From contig NZ_OY764015.1 in the NCBI RefSeq assembly GCF_963667775.1, forward strand, positions 1,753,168 through 1,817,167: DNA of 64,000 nucleotides. Direction: 5' to 3'. Source of the DNA: an uncultured Trichococcus sp. GTDB lineage: Bacteria; Bacillota; Bacilli; Lactobacillales; Aerococcaceae. The position numbers and the translations under genes are program-made. The notes below the pieces were generated by a model. It searched no databases. It had not been told where the DNA came from and saw only the letters and a list, made by a program, of their open reading frames with translations. Below are positions 16,258 to 23,408 of the stretch, piece by piece. Numbering within the stretch: position 1 is the first letter of the stretch; the number at the start of each line of letters is the position of its first letter.

Positions 16258-16668
16258 GTGGAAAATAAAAAATATAAATCAAATCATAACATCATTTATT
16301 ATTGTACCTACCATGTTGTCTGGTGTCCAAAATATCGGCGAAAGGTCCTTGTCGGACCAGTAGCAGCACGCTTAAAGGAGCTCATTGTAGAAACGTGCAC
16401 CGCTCTATCCGTCGAAATTCAGGAAATGGAGATCATGCCAGACCACGTTCACCTAATATTGGATATAGATCCACAATTCGGGGTTCACAAAGTAGTCAAA
16501 CGCATCAAGGGAATGTCTTCCCGCGTGCTGAGACAGGAGTTTAAGGAACTGACGACGAAGCTACCCACGCTTTGGTCGAATAGCTATTTCGTTTCCACAG
16601 TGGGAGGGGCACCGCTTGAAATGATGAAGCAATACATCCAAAGCCAAAAGACCTCACAACGCCAGTAA
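16258..16668 (+). CDS. tnpA: IS200/IS605 transposase TnpA (Y1 HUH family)
   Basis: Single-strand transposase of about 136 residues that cuts and joins the element ends with one catalytic tyrosine. Family landmarks: NIIYYCTYHVVWCPKYRRKVL at the N-terminus, the HUH motif in MPDHVHLILD, and the catalytic tyrosine in LEMMKQYIQSQK. I prefer the GTG start at 16258 because homologues begin with a short polar stretch before KYKSNHN; a longer GTG start at 16213 is possible. No strong ribosome binding site is visible. Length is normal and no frameshift is seen, so the enzyme is probably active. Confidence 0.9.
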   Translation: MENKKYKSNHNIIYYCTYHVVWCPKYRRKVLVGPVAARLKELIVETCTALSVEIQEMEIMPDHVHLILDIDPQFGVHKVVKRIKGMSSRVLRQEFKELTTKLPTLWSNSYFVSTVGGAPLEMMKQYIQSQKTSQRQ

Positions 16669-16702
16669 ATGCAAAGGGATTCTCAGGAAAGGAGGAACAC
16701 GT

Positions 16703-18217
16703 ATGGCTAAAAGCAAAACAGCTTCATTTGTCGTAGAGCTGGGACTTGTTACACATCAAAATGAACAAGCAGTGCTGGATAAGCGTTTCAAAATTGCTGA
16801 AAAACTGTATAACAAGGTCTTGTACCATGCGCAGACGCAGCTAACAGAGTTGTATAAGAACCATCGATACCAAGACGTGCTGGCAGAACGCCGCTTGTCC
16901 ATCAAAGCAAACGACAAGAATCGTGTGACGGCGTGCAACAAGGAATTGCAAACGATCCAAAAGACCTTCGGTATGACGGAATACGCTTTGCATGCTTACA
17001 TCGGACGGATGCGCGAGGCGTACAAGAAGCATATCGACAGCTTCACCGCACAAAAAATCGCTTCTGCGGTCTGGACAAGTGTGTCCTCCCTTCTGTATGG
17101 CAAAGGCAAAAAGGTACGTTTCAAAAAGTTCGGCCAGCTGGAATCATTGGAGGGCAAGTCGAACGCTACAGGCATGCGCTTCAAAGGCGACCGTTTGGAG
17201 TGGAACGGGCTGATTCTGCCCGTCACTATCCGTACCAACGACCTATTTGTTCAGGAATCCCTTTCCTTGCACCGGGTGAAATATTGCCGCATCGTACGCA
17301 AGGCGTTCAAGGGCGGTAATCAGTACTTCTTGCAACTGGTGCTGGAAGGTAACCCGCCAGTGAAACGCAACAATAATACGGGGATGCCCCGCCGACAACC
17401 CGCTCCGAATGCGGAAGTGGGCATCGACATCGGCACCTCTACGGTGGCGGTGGCAGGTGATGACGGCGTCATCTTGAAGGAATTATTTCCAGAAGGAGCG
17501 TCCTATGACCACGCGATTCATCTGTTGCAACGAAAACTGGACCGGAGTCGCCGCGCAACCAACCCCGCCAACTTTACTGTCGACGGTACCGTCAAGCAGG
17601 GTGTCAAGTTGACTTGGGTACGGAGCAAGAACTACATGAAAATAAGGTTTCGCTTGAAGGACCTCTACCGTCGTCGGGCGGTGGCATTAAAAGAAGCCCA
17701 CAACAAAACCGCCAATGCCATCCTGGCACTGGGGAATCAGGTTTATGTGGAGGCCATGGATTTCCGCGCATTGATGAAGCGGGCCAAAGAGACCACTGTC
17801 AATAAGGACGGGCGATTCAATCGTAAGGGGCGCTATGGCAAGTCCATCGGTTATCATGCGCCGGCTATGTTGGTCGGCATCGTGAAGCAAAAAGCACCCC
17901 AAGAAGGGGGTGCGCTATACGAGGTGGATACCTTTAAATTCCGTGCCAGCCAGTATAACCACGTAAACGATACGTATATCAAAAAGACACGTGATGAACG
18001 TACGACCTTTGTTGCCGGGCAGCTTGTCCAACGGGATCTGTACAGTGCATTCCTCCTGAAAAACAGCCAACCGACACGCAACGAGACTGACCGCACAAAA
18101 TGTAGCGCGACGTTTGCTACCTTCCTGGCGCACCACGACACCTGCATCCAGACGCTCTGCCAATCAACTGGACGCCAGTCCTGCAATTTCGGACTGCGAG
18201 ATTTTCAATTAGCTTAA
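16703..18217 (+). CDS. tnpB: TnpB-type RNA-guided nuclease (IS605 OrfB)
   Basis: RuvC-like nuclease related to Cas12, expected to cut DNA guided by the omega RNA from the element's right end. The three RuvC acidic residues can be placed at Asp242 (VGIDIGTSTVAV), Glu350 (VYVEAMDF) and Asp445 (VQRDLYSAFLL). At 504 residues it is longer than typical ~400-residue TnpB. The CxxC...CxxC zinc ribbon normally between the second and third motifs is missing; the segment FRASQYNHVNDTYIKK replaces it. The start follows AAAGGAGG and lies 34 bp after tnpA. It is intact and probably functional, but the zinc-less layout marks a divergent branch. Confidence 0.85.
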   Translation: MAKSKTASFVVELGLVTHQNEQAVLDKRFKIAEKLYNKVLYHAQTQLTELYKNHRYQDVLAERRLSIKANDKNRVTACNKELQTIQKTFGMTEYALHAYIGRMREAYKKHIDSFTAQKIASAVWTSVSSLLYGKGKKVRFKKFGQLESLEGKSNATGMRFKGDRLEWNGLILPVTIRTNDLFVQESLSLHRVKYCRIVRKAFKGGNQYFLQLVLEGNPPVKRNNNTGMPRRQPAPNAEVGIDIGTSTVAVAGDDGVILKELFPEGASYDHAIHLLQRKLDRSRRATNPANFTVDGTVKQGVKLTWVRSKNYMKIRFRLKDLYRRRAVALKEAHNKTANAILALGNQVYVEAMDFRALMKRAKETTVNKDGRFNRKGRYGKSIGYHAPAMLVGIVKQKAPQEGGALYEVDTFKFRASQYNHVNDTYIKKTRDERTTFVAGQLVQRDLYSAFLLKNSQPTRNETDRTKCSATFATFLAHHDTCIQTLCQSTGRQSCNFGLRDFQLA

Positions 18218-18427
18218 CAAATGTAAAGAGCAACCAAAAGGTTCAGCTGTGAGCCTTCAACGCGAATGGTGCCATCGGGCGCCTTGTTGAGAAAGTCTAA
18301 GGGCTTTTGGGAATAGAACGGAAATAGAAAAACGACATCTCCACTTTTTTGGAAATATAGCCAGTACGGTCCGTGACGTCCCAACAGCCCTTGGAACCCC
18401 CTGGATTTATCCATGGGGAGCAGTCAG
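18190..18427 (+). ncRNA. Probable omega RNA (TnpB guide scaffold)
   Basis: In IS605 elements the guide scaffold spans the tnpB 3' end and the right-end non-coding DNA. Here 210 non-coding bp follow the tnpB stop and end in a hairpin CCCCTGGAT/ATCCATGGGG (18398-18418). The guide would be the ~16-20 nt flanking host sequence just after 18427. Boundaries are inferred. Confidence 0.45.
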
Positions 18428-18460
18428 TGACGGGTACAGGAAGAAAGCGAGGATGACAAA

Positions 18461-18859
18461 ATGAGCGGACAACGGATTGTTCCCTTTTTGACGTTACCGG
18501 GGACTGCAGAAGAAGCGATGCACTTTTATGTTTCCATTTTTCCGAATTCCAGCGTGACCTCCCTCACCAAAATCGATGAAGATGAGCGTGGGGAAGGCGG
18601 CCGTGTGGTCAATGCGCAGTTTGTGCTGAACGGACAGGACTTCATGGCGATGGACATGGAGGAGGATTTTATGCCGGATATGACTTGGGCCACCTCCCTC
18701 TATGTGGACTGCGAAGATGAAGCCAGCTTCGACAACTACTTTGACTCCTTATCAACGGATGGCGTCGTGATGATGGGCCCTGAAGCGGTCGGCGAATTAC
18801 GCGCGGTAGCTTGGGTCACTGATCAATTCGGTGTTACTTGGCAATTAGTATGGAATTAA
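18461..18859 (+). CDS. VOC-superfamily protein, PhnB-like
   Basis: 132-residue protein of the vicinal oxygen chelate fold, PhnB/3-demethylubiquinone methyltransferase-like subgroup. Typical pattern: IVPFLTLPGTAEEAMHFYVSIFPNSSV at the start, FVLNGQDFMAMDM in the middle, and AWVTDQFGVTWQLVWN at the end. Such proteins include isomerases, dioxygenases and resistance proteins, and this subgroup has no settled function. Ribosome binding site GCGAGGATGAC precedes the ATG. Its natural promoter appears to be cut off by the IS605 element immediately upstream, so expression may now depend on transcription from the element. A shared terminator follows. Confidence 0.85.
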   Translation: MSGQRIVPFLTLPGTAEEAMHFYVSIFPNSSVTSLTKIDEDERGEGGRVVNAQFVLNGQDFMAMDMEEDFMPDMTWATSLYVDCEDEASFDNYFDSLSTDGVVMMGPEAVGELRAVAWVTDQFGVTWQLVWN

Positions 18860-18861
18860 AA

Positions 18862-18900
18862 AGAATGGGCTGCTCCGTTGTTTTGGGGGCAGCCCATTCT
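18862..18900. terminator. Bidirectional terminator between VOC and lipid kinase genes
   Basis: Perfect 12-bp stem AGAATGGGCTGC (18862-18873) and its complement at 18889-18900, with A-rich and T-rich flanks. It serves the convergent genes on both sides. Confidence 0.85.
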
Positions 18901-18915
18901 TTCTGTTTTCAATCT

Positions 18916-19947
18916 TTAGTTCTTGCCATCGTAAGGCAACCGTTTGTCGTTCACCTCATCCGGGTGCAAGGTTTCAACTTCCTTCATGAAGCCTGTGCCG
19001 GCCCCTTCAAGAATGTTCCCATCGGCTTCTTCAATCGGATCAGCGTAATCGGAAGTATTGCCGATGATCTTGATGTGTTGCTGGTGGTTCGTGAACAAAG
19101 TCGGTGCATCGCCACCGTACTCGCCATCCAAGTTGATCATCAAGCGGGACCCGTCCATGGATTCTGCTTTCACAAAGTTGGTATGTGTGTAGAGGACGTT
19201 CGTATTTTCCAGATGTCTGCCGCCGTTCAACACTTGGGCCAACAGTTGCAGGATTTCGAAGATATTCGCTGTCTTCACGACAAACAGCGTGAACTTGCCG
19301 TCCCCCAAAACGATGTTCGGATCGATCGTTTCAAAACCGCCGACCGAATTGGTCAAGGCCACGAAGAACATGGAAGCCATACCGTCGTAAACGCCGCCTT
19401 CGTATTCGATGCGCATATGCATCGGTTTGAGCTGCGGGATTTTTTCAGCACCTTTCACCAGATAGGCAAGGTAGCCGAAAATGGTCTTCAGCTTTGCCGG
19501 AACGTCGTAGGTTAGATCCGTCAGATAGCCGCCTGCTGCGATGTTAATGAAATAAGTATCATTTGATTGACCGATATCCATCGGGATGGCATTGCCAGCC
19601 GCAATCACGCGGGCTGCATCCAATAGATTTGAGCGCGGAATCTTCAAAGCACGGGCATAGTCATTTGTGGTCCCCGCAGGTATGATGCCGACTGTCGGTC
19701 TATGGTCCAATCCGGCGATGCCGTTGATGACTTCGTTTACGGTACCGTCTCCGCCTGCCGCAACGATCAGATCGAAACCGGCCAAAGCGGACCGTTCGGC
19801 TTCTTTTGTTGCGGAAAGGGGTTCGGGTGTCGTGGCATAAGCACTGGCCTCATAGCCTGCTTCTTCCAATATTTGAAGGATGTCAATCATGCTTTTTTTC
19901 AGCATTTCTCTTCCGGAAGTAGGATTGTAAATTACTCTTGCTCTCAT
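18916..19947 (-). CDS. Diacylglycerol/lipid kinase family protein
   Basis: Cytoplasmic lipid kinase of the DagK/YegS (DgkB) family, phosphorylating diacylglycerol or a related lipid during membrane and lipoteichoic acid lipid recycling. Evidence: the N-terminal phosphate-binding motif VIYNPTSGRE, the catalytic AAGGDGTVNEVINGI and the downstream IPAGTTNDYARAL loop. About 343 residues from the preferred start. I chose the ATG at 19947 (MRARV) because GATGAGGAAAAGA lies upstream. The IS630 element ends 35 bp upstream of this start, so the original promoter may have been split. LtaS at 50982 would be a natural metabolic partner. Confidence 0.9.
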   Translation of the reverse strand: MRARVIYNPTSGREMLKKSMIDILQILEEAGYEASAYATTPEPLSATKEAERSALAGFDLIVAAGGDGTVNEVINGIAGLDHRPTVGIIPAGTTNDYARALKIPRSNLLDAARVIAAGNAIPMDIGQSNDTYFINIAAGGYLTDLTYDVPAKLKTIFGYLAYLVKGAEKIPQLKPMHMRIEYEGGVYDGMASMFFVALTNSVGGFETIDPNIVLGDGKFTLFVVKTANIFEILQLLAQVLNGGRHLENTNVLYTHTNFVKAESMDGSRLMINLDGEYGGDAPTLFTNHQQHIKIIGNTSDYADPIEEADGNILEGAGTGFMKEVETLHPDEVNDKRLPYDGKN

Positions 19948-20002
19948 TCTTTTCCTCATCTTTCTGGGCTCATCTATTATATATATAAGTTGAATTGATG
20001 GT

Positions 20003-20488
20003 TTACATTTTGATGCATAAACGGTCAATCACTACATCCAGCATTTGATTGACACCTACAAGGAATACCTGAACATTTTTGCGGATTTCTGCGACTGACG
20101 AATAAAATACGTTAGCTATTACATCTGACTTCAACCATTTCCACAAGCCTTCGATTAGATTCAGGTTTGGACTATATGGTGGCAAAAAGACTAATGTCAG
20201 TCGCTTGTTTTCGCTTAAGAACGGTTGGATGAGCTTCGCATGATGAATCCTCGCATTATCCAAAATCATGGTGATTTTCCCGTCGGGATAATGCTCCAAT
20301 ATTTTTTGAAGGAAACGCAGAAAAGCTTCAGCATCATACTGTTCTTCCTCTACACAGAAGGTTTCACCGTTTTCATAATTCAATACGCCGATCAGTTTGA
20401 CACCCTGATGTTTTCCATAAGTGGGGATAATTCTTTGTTGCCCTCTTAAAAACCAGGTACATTGAATGGCTTGATAATCACGAATCAT
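20003..20488 (-). CDS. IS630 transposase, C-terminal DDE part
   Basis: Carries the catalytic half of an IS630/Tc1-like transposase: ITMILDNARIHHAK (second Asp), then FLPPYSPNLNLIEGLWKWLK (third acidic residue, the Glu of NLIEGLW). Translation continued upstream in this frame reads LLNEEIDYLLFQDET, which contains the first catalytic Asp. So this is not a separate gene but the downstream part of a protein joined by a frameshift at the A8 run at 20534-20541. Confidence 0.8.
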   Translation of the reverse strand: MIRDYQAIQCTWFLRGQQRIIPTYGKHQGVKLIGVLNYENGETFCVEEEQYDAEAFLRFLQKILEHYPDGKITMILDNARIHHAKLIQPFLSENKRLTLVFLPPYSPNLNLIEGLWKWLKSDVIANVFYSSVAEIRKNVQVFLVGVNQMLDVVIDRLCIKM

Positions 20489-20522
20489 GGTTTCGTCTTG
20501 AAACAGAAGGTAGTCAATCTCC

Positions 20523-21044
20523 TCATTCAGCAGTTTTTTTTAAGTATGGAAAGGTCTTTTCTCTGAATTCTTTCTGTTTTATTGGATCTGCCTTCGCCAA
20601 CACGTAAGTAGGACGTGTGTAGCTTAGTCCTAATGCATGCAGAAGTTTGGATACACCCCGTTGCGTATAAGTTACGTTCCATTCCCGTTCAATGTAAGCA
20701 ACGATGATTGCCAACGTCCAATTAAATTTTGCCGAAAAACCTACGTCAGTTGGAAGTTGTTCCACAATGACCTGAACTAACTCTGCTCGCTGTTGCGGTG
20801 TTAATTTATAAGAAGCACCATGTGCTTTTCCAGGTTTTAAGCCTTCTATTCCGTGCTCATTATAGGAATTCACATAATTATAGACGGTTTTTTCAGACCG
20901 ACCAATGATTATGGCTATTTTCTCGGCAGAATAATCTTGCAAGAAAAGATACACGGCTTGATAGCGTTGGTACATTCGTTTGTCGTGCGTATTCTTCATC
21001 AACGTAAACAAAGTAGAAACAGCATCTTGGTGTATTGCATTCAT
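20523..21044 (-). CDS. IS630 transposase, N-terminal DNA-binding part
   Basis: 173 residues with the helix-turn-helix and winged-helix modules of IS630 transposases: YSAEKIAIIIGRSEKTVYNYVNSYNEHGIEGL, then the conserved block PTDVGFSAKFNWTLAIIVAYIEREW and YTQRGVSKLLHALGLSYTRP. It runs out at FPYLKKTAE-stop, just past an A8 run. Reading on with a +1 (or -2) shift restores the DDE domain. Either programmed slippage on the A-run joins the halves, or one A has been gained and the element is dead. Confidence 0.8.
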   Translation of the reverse strand: MNAIHQDAVSTLFTLMKNTHDKRMYQRYQAVYLFLQDYSAEKIAIIIGRSEKTVYNYVNSYNEHGIEGLKPGKAHGASYKLTPQQRAELVQVIVEQLPTDVGFSAKFNWTLAIIVAYIEREWNVTYTQRGVSKLLHALGLSYTRPTYVLAKADPIKQKEFREKTFPYLKKTAE

Positions 21045-21335
21045 TTTTCTCCGCTCCTTCGCGAGTCAGCTTCTTTAAGGTTATTATACTGCGAAGGTAA
21101 TAGGAGGTGAAATAATTCAATTCAACTTATATAGGTCACAAGTCATCTTTTCTTTGTCAAACCGTTCAATTACTGATTATATCACCTAAATCATAATAAT
21201 ACTAATTCTTGAACTGGAAAAAGATAACTTTGTTGCGGTTTTTTTGAGAGTTAATTTATTCAGAAAAAAAGCCTATATTGTGTTTTGCGCAGAACCGGGA
21301 ACTTTTCGCAGAAGATTAAGCAGATACAAAGGATC

Positions 21336-21448
21336 GATTTCCCGGTGTGGATGGTCTCATCGGGAATACTGGGCATTTTCTTGTTGATTTATCGGTGAAC
21401 ACTGTCTCGCCGGGAATTCGAAGCATATTTCTTGCCGATTTCCCGGCG
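21336..21448. repeat. Short degenerate tandem repeat, period about 50 bp
   Basis: The block GATTTmyCGGyG begins at 21336, 21386 and 21437, each of the first two followed by GTCTCryCGGGAAT. The right arm of copy 2 (21408-21416) and left arm of copy 3 (21440-21448) form a perfect 9-bp stem CGCCGGGAA/TTCCCGGCG. No coding potential was seen. Confidence 0.6.
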
Positions 21449-21476
21449 AGCTCCATTTTGATTGGAGGTGAAAAAA

Positions 21477-21502
21477 AGCCAACCTCCGGAAGGAAGTTGG
21501 CT
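21477..21502 (-). terminator. Terminator of gat transcript
   Basis: On the minus strand AGCCAACTTCC pairs with GGAGGTTGGCT and is followed by seven Ts. It lies about 460 bp beyond the gatB stop; the structured repeats fill the gap and so are probably transcribed as a long 3' UTR. Confidence 0.8.
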
Positions 21503-21552
21503 GGAATGCGTTCAACGCAGACGCGAATTGTCACATCCTATTAGTCGAACTC

Positions 21553-21586
21553 TGAATTGCAGGGGGTTCCACCTAACCGCAATTCA
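21553..21586. repeat. Structured repeat, internally deleted copy
   Basis: Outer arms TGAATTGC/GCAATTCA enclose only AGGGGGTTCCACCTAACC. Compared with the copy at 21856-21958, the inner stems are deleted. Confidence 0.65.
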
Positions 21587-21610
21587 TCGTATCCTATCGC
21601 AAACGCGTTC

Positions 21611-21709
21611 TGAAAAGCAGATACCGCTCCCGTTTCGCAAATAACGTAGTGAACAAAAGAGGTTCACTTCGTTATTTGCTCCAACGTCCGGGTATCTAAA
21701 CGCTTTTCA
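21611..21709. repeat. Structured nested-stem repeat, copy 1
   Basis: Outer stem TGAAAAGC (21611-21618)/GCTTTTCA (21702-21709); second stem AGATACC (21619-21625)/GGTATCT (21691-21697); inner stem GCAAATAACG (21637-21646)/CGTTATTTGC (21670-21679). All arms are perfect complements although their sequences differ from the other copies. Confidence 0.75.
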
Positions 21710-21733
21710 TCTCGCTCTATCTCAGTTGAGTTC

Positions 21734-21833
21734 TGATTCGCAGAGTTCTCCGCCTAAGTTGACAACCACACGCGGACAAAAAACGTCCGCTTTGTGTTTG
21801 TCCTCTTAGTGCTCGAACTCTACCCGCGAATCA
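21734..21833. repeat. Structured nested-stem repeat, copy 2
   Basis: Outer stem TGATTCGC/GCGAATCA; second stem AGAGTTC (21742-21748)/GAACTCT (21815-21821); third stem CTAAG/CTTAG; apical hairpin GCGGAC/GTCCGC around AAAAAAC. It is followed by the conserved tail TCACATCCTATTAGT. Confidence 0.75.
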
Positions 21834-21855
21834 TCACATCCTATTAGTCGAACTC

Positions 21856-21958
21856 TGAATTGCAGGGGGTTCCGTCTAACGCTATTTAGGCCCATCCAGC
21901 CAAACCCGGGCTGGTTGTTCCTAAATCTCGTTAGTACTCGCCCCCTACCCGCAATTCA
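21856..21958. repeat. Structured nested-stem repeat, copy 3, abutting gatB stop
   Basis: Outer stem TGAATTGC/GCAATTCA (21951-21958); second stem AGGGGG/CCCCCT; third stem CTAACG/CGTTAG; apical hairpin CCAGCC/GGCTGG. The tail ATCGTATCCTATC continues into the gatB stop codon at 21966-21968. Confidence 0.75.
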
Positions 21959-21965
21959 TCGTATC

Positions 21966-23396
21966 CTATCTTTTTTCTAACTCCTGCGCGAGTAGTTGGT
22001 TGACCATGCCTGGGTTGGCTTGGCCTTTGGTTTGTTTCATGATTTGGCCTACCAGGAAGCCTTTGGCGCGGTCTTTTCCGGCTTTGAAGTCGTCAACGGA
22101 TTGTTGGCTGTTGTCCAAAACGGCGTTGATGATCGGCAATAGTTGCGACGGATCGCTCATTTGGATCAGGCCTTCTGATTCGACGACTGCTTTTGCGTCG
22201 CCGCCTTTTGTTGCCAACAGGCGGAAGACTTTCTTGGCGATCTTCGTGCTGATGGTGCCGTCTTCGATCAATGTGATCATGCCGGCAAGGTTTGCTGGCG
22301 TCAGTTTCGTGTCGGCCAGTTCCACTTTTTCGCTGTTCAGGTAGGCTGATACTTCGCCCATCAACCAGTTGGAAGCCAATTTGGCATCCGCACCGGCAGC
22401 AAGGGTACCTTCAAAGAAGTCGGACATTTCTTTCGAAAGTGTCAATACCATTGCATCGTACTCAGGCAGGTCGTATTCAGAAATGTATCTTTCACGGCGT
22501 TTTGCAGGCATTTCCGGAATGCTGGCTTTTACGCGGTCGATCCATTCTTGGGAAACGGTCAAGCCCGGCAGATCCGGTTCCGGGAAGTAACGGTAATCAC
22601 TTTCGCCTTCTTTGACGCGCATCAGGATCGTTTCGCCATTTGTTTCATCGAAACGGCGTGTTTCCTGTTGGATGACCCCGCCAGCGTTCAATACTTGCGC
22701 TTGGCGTTTTTCTTCATGAGCCAAGCCTCTGCGGACGAAGTTGAAGGAGTTCAGGTTCTTCAATTCCGTCTTCGTGCCGAATTTTTCTTGGCCGAATGGG
22801 CGGATGGAAATGTTGGCATCGCAACGCATGGAGCCTTCTTCCATCTTCACATCGGATACATCTGTGTACATGATGATTTGGCGTACGGCATCCAGATAAG
22901 CATAAGCCTCTTCAGGAGAGCGCATATCCGCTTCCGATACGATTTCGATCAATGGCGTTCCTTGACGGTTCAAATCGACATAGGAATAGCCGTCCGATCC
23001 GTGCATGTTTTTGCCGGCATCTTCTTCAAGATGGACGCGCTCGATGCGGATCTTTTTCTTAACGCCTTCCACTTCGATTTCAACCCAGCCGTCATGGCCG
23101 ATCGGGTTATCCAATTGCGAAATTTGGTAAGCTTTCGGATTGTCCGGGTAGAAGTAGTTTTTGCGGTCGAAATGTGTTTCCGTCGAGATTTCGCAGTTCA
23201 AAGCCAAAGCGGCCTTCATGCAGAATTCGATAGCTCTTTTGTTGATGACAGGCAAGACGCCCGGGTAGCCCCAGTCGATGACGTTTGTGTTTGTGTTCGG
23301 TTCCGCCCCAAAGTGTGCTGGAGATGGGGAGAACATTTTTGATTCAGTTTTCAATTCCACATGGACTTCCAGTCCGATGACTGTTTCATAATTCAT
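21966..23396 (-). CDS. gatB: Asp-tRNA(Asn)/Glu-tRNA(Gln) amidotransferase subunit B
   Basis: Binds and activates misacylated Glu-tRNA(Gln) or Asp-tRNA(Asn) in the GatCAB complex. The N-terminus [15 protein letters not shown]-like block (here [26 protein letters not shown]) and the segment [19 protein letters not shown] are family hallmarks. The C-terminus is the tRNA-binding YqeY-like domain. Normal length (476 aa). It is third in gatC-gatA-gatB, 12 bp after gatA. Oddity: the TAG stop lies inside the tail of a structured repeat, and about 460 bp of such repeats separate it from the terminator. Confidence 0.97.
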   Translation of the reverse strand: MNYETVIGLEVHVELKTESKMFSPSPAHFGAEPNTNTNVIDWGYPGVLPVINKRAIEFCMKAALALNCEISTETHFDRKNYFYPDNPKAYQISQLDNPIGHDGWVEIEVEGVKKKIRIERVHLEEDAGKNMHGSDGYSYVDLNRQGTPLIEIVSEADMRSPEEAYAYLDAVRQIIMYTDVSDVKMEEGSMRCDANISIRPFGQEKFGTKTELKNLNSFNFVRRGLAHEEKRQAQVLNAGGVIQQETRRFDETNGETILMRVKEGESDYRYFPEPDLPGLTVSQEWIDRVKASIPEMPAKRRERYISEYDLPEYDAMVLTLSKEMSDFFEGTLAAGADAKLASNWLMGEVSAYLNSEKVELADTKLTPANLAGMITLIEDGTISTKIAKKVFRLLATKGGDAKAVVESEGLIQMSDPSQLLPIINAVLDNSQQSVDDFKAGKDRAKGFLVGQIMKQTKGQANPGMVNQLLAQELEKR

Positions 23397-23408
23397 AATG
23401 TTTTCCTC

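Larger units (their letters stand above)
16165..18427 (+). mobile_element. IS200/IS605-family insertion sequence with tnpA and tnpB
   Basis: Complete-looking single-strand transposon of about 2.26 kb without terminal inverted repeats. Left end: target-like tetranucleotide TTAC at 16161-16164, then AAAG (16167-16170) just 5' of a perfect 13-bp hairpin (16174-16212). This is the same layout as IS608, where AAAG guides cleavage after TTAC. Right end: GAAC precedes a hairpin at 18398-18418 and TCAG ends at 18427, close to IS608's GAAT/TCAA arrangement. Both transposition genes are intact and in the same direction. The exact right boundary is inferred from this comparison. Confidence 0.8.
19982..21133 (-). 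mobile_element. IS630-family insertion sequence
   Basis: Element of about 1.15 kb bounded by perfect 17-bp inverted repeats TATATAAGTTGAATTGA (19982-19998) and their complement (21117-21133). TA at both edges fits the family's TA target. It encodes one transposase split across two frames. It lies between the lipid kinase gene and the gat region. Confidence 0.88.

Noticed and set aside
16165-21133. A larger composite transposon formed by the IS605 and IS630 elements
   Set aside because: The elements belong to different families with unrelated ends, and the genes between them are ordinary host genes.
21500-21968. Possible CRISPR array
   Set aside because: Spacing and unit length are irregular, repeats are folded units of about 100 bp rather than short direct repeats with uniform spacers, and no cas gene is present.
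22548-23342. 264-codon plus-strand ORF opposite gatB
   Set aside because: Antisense shadow of a conserved gene.
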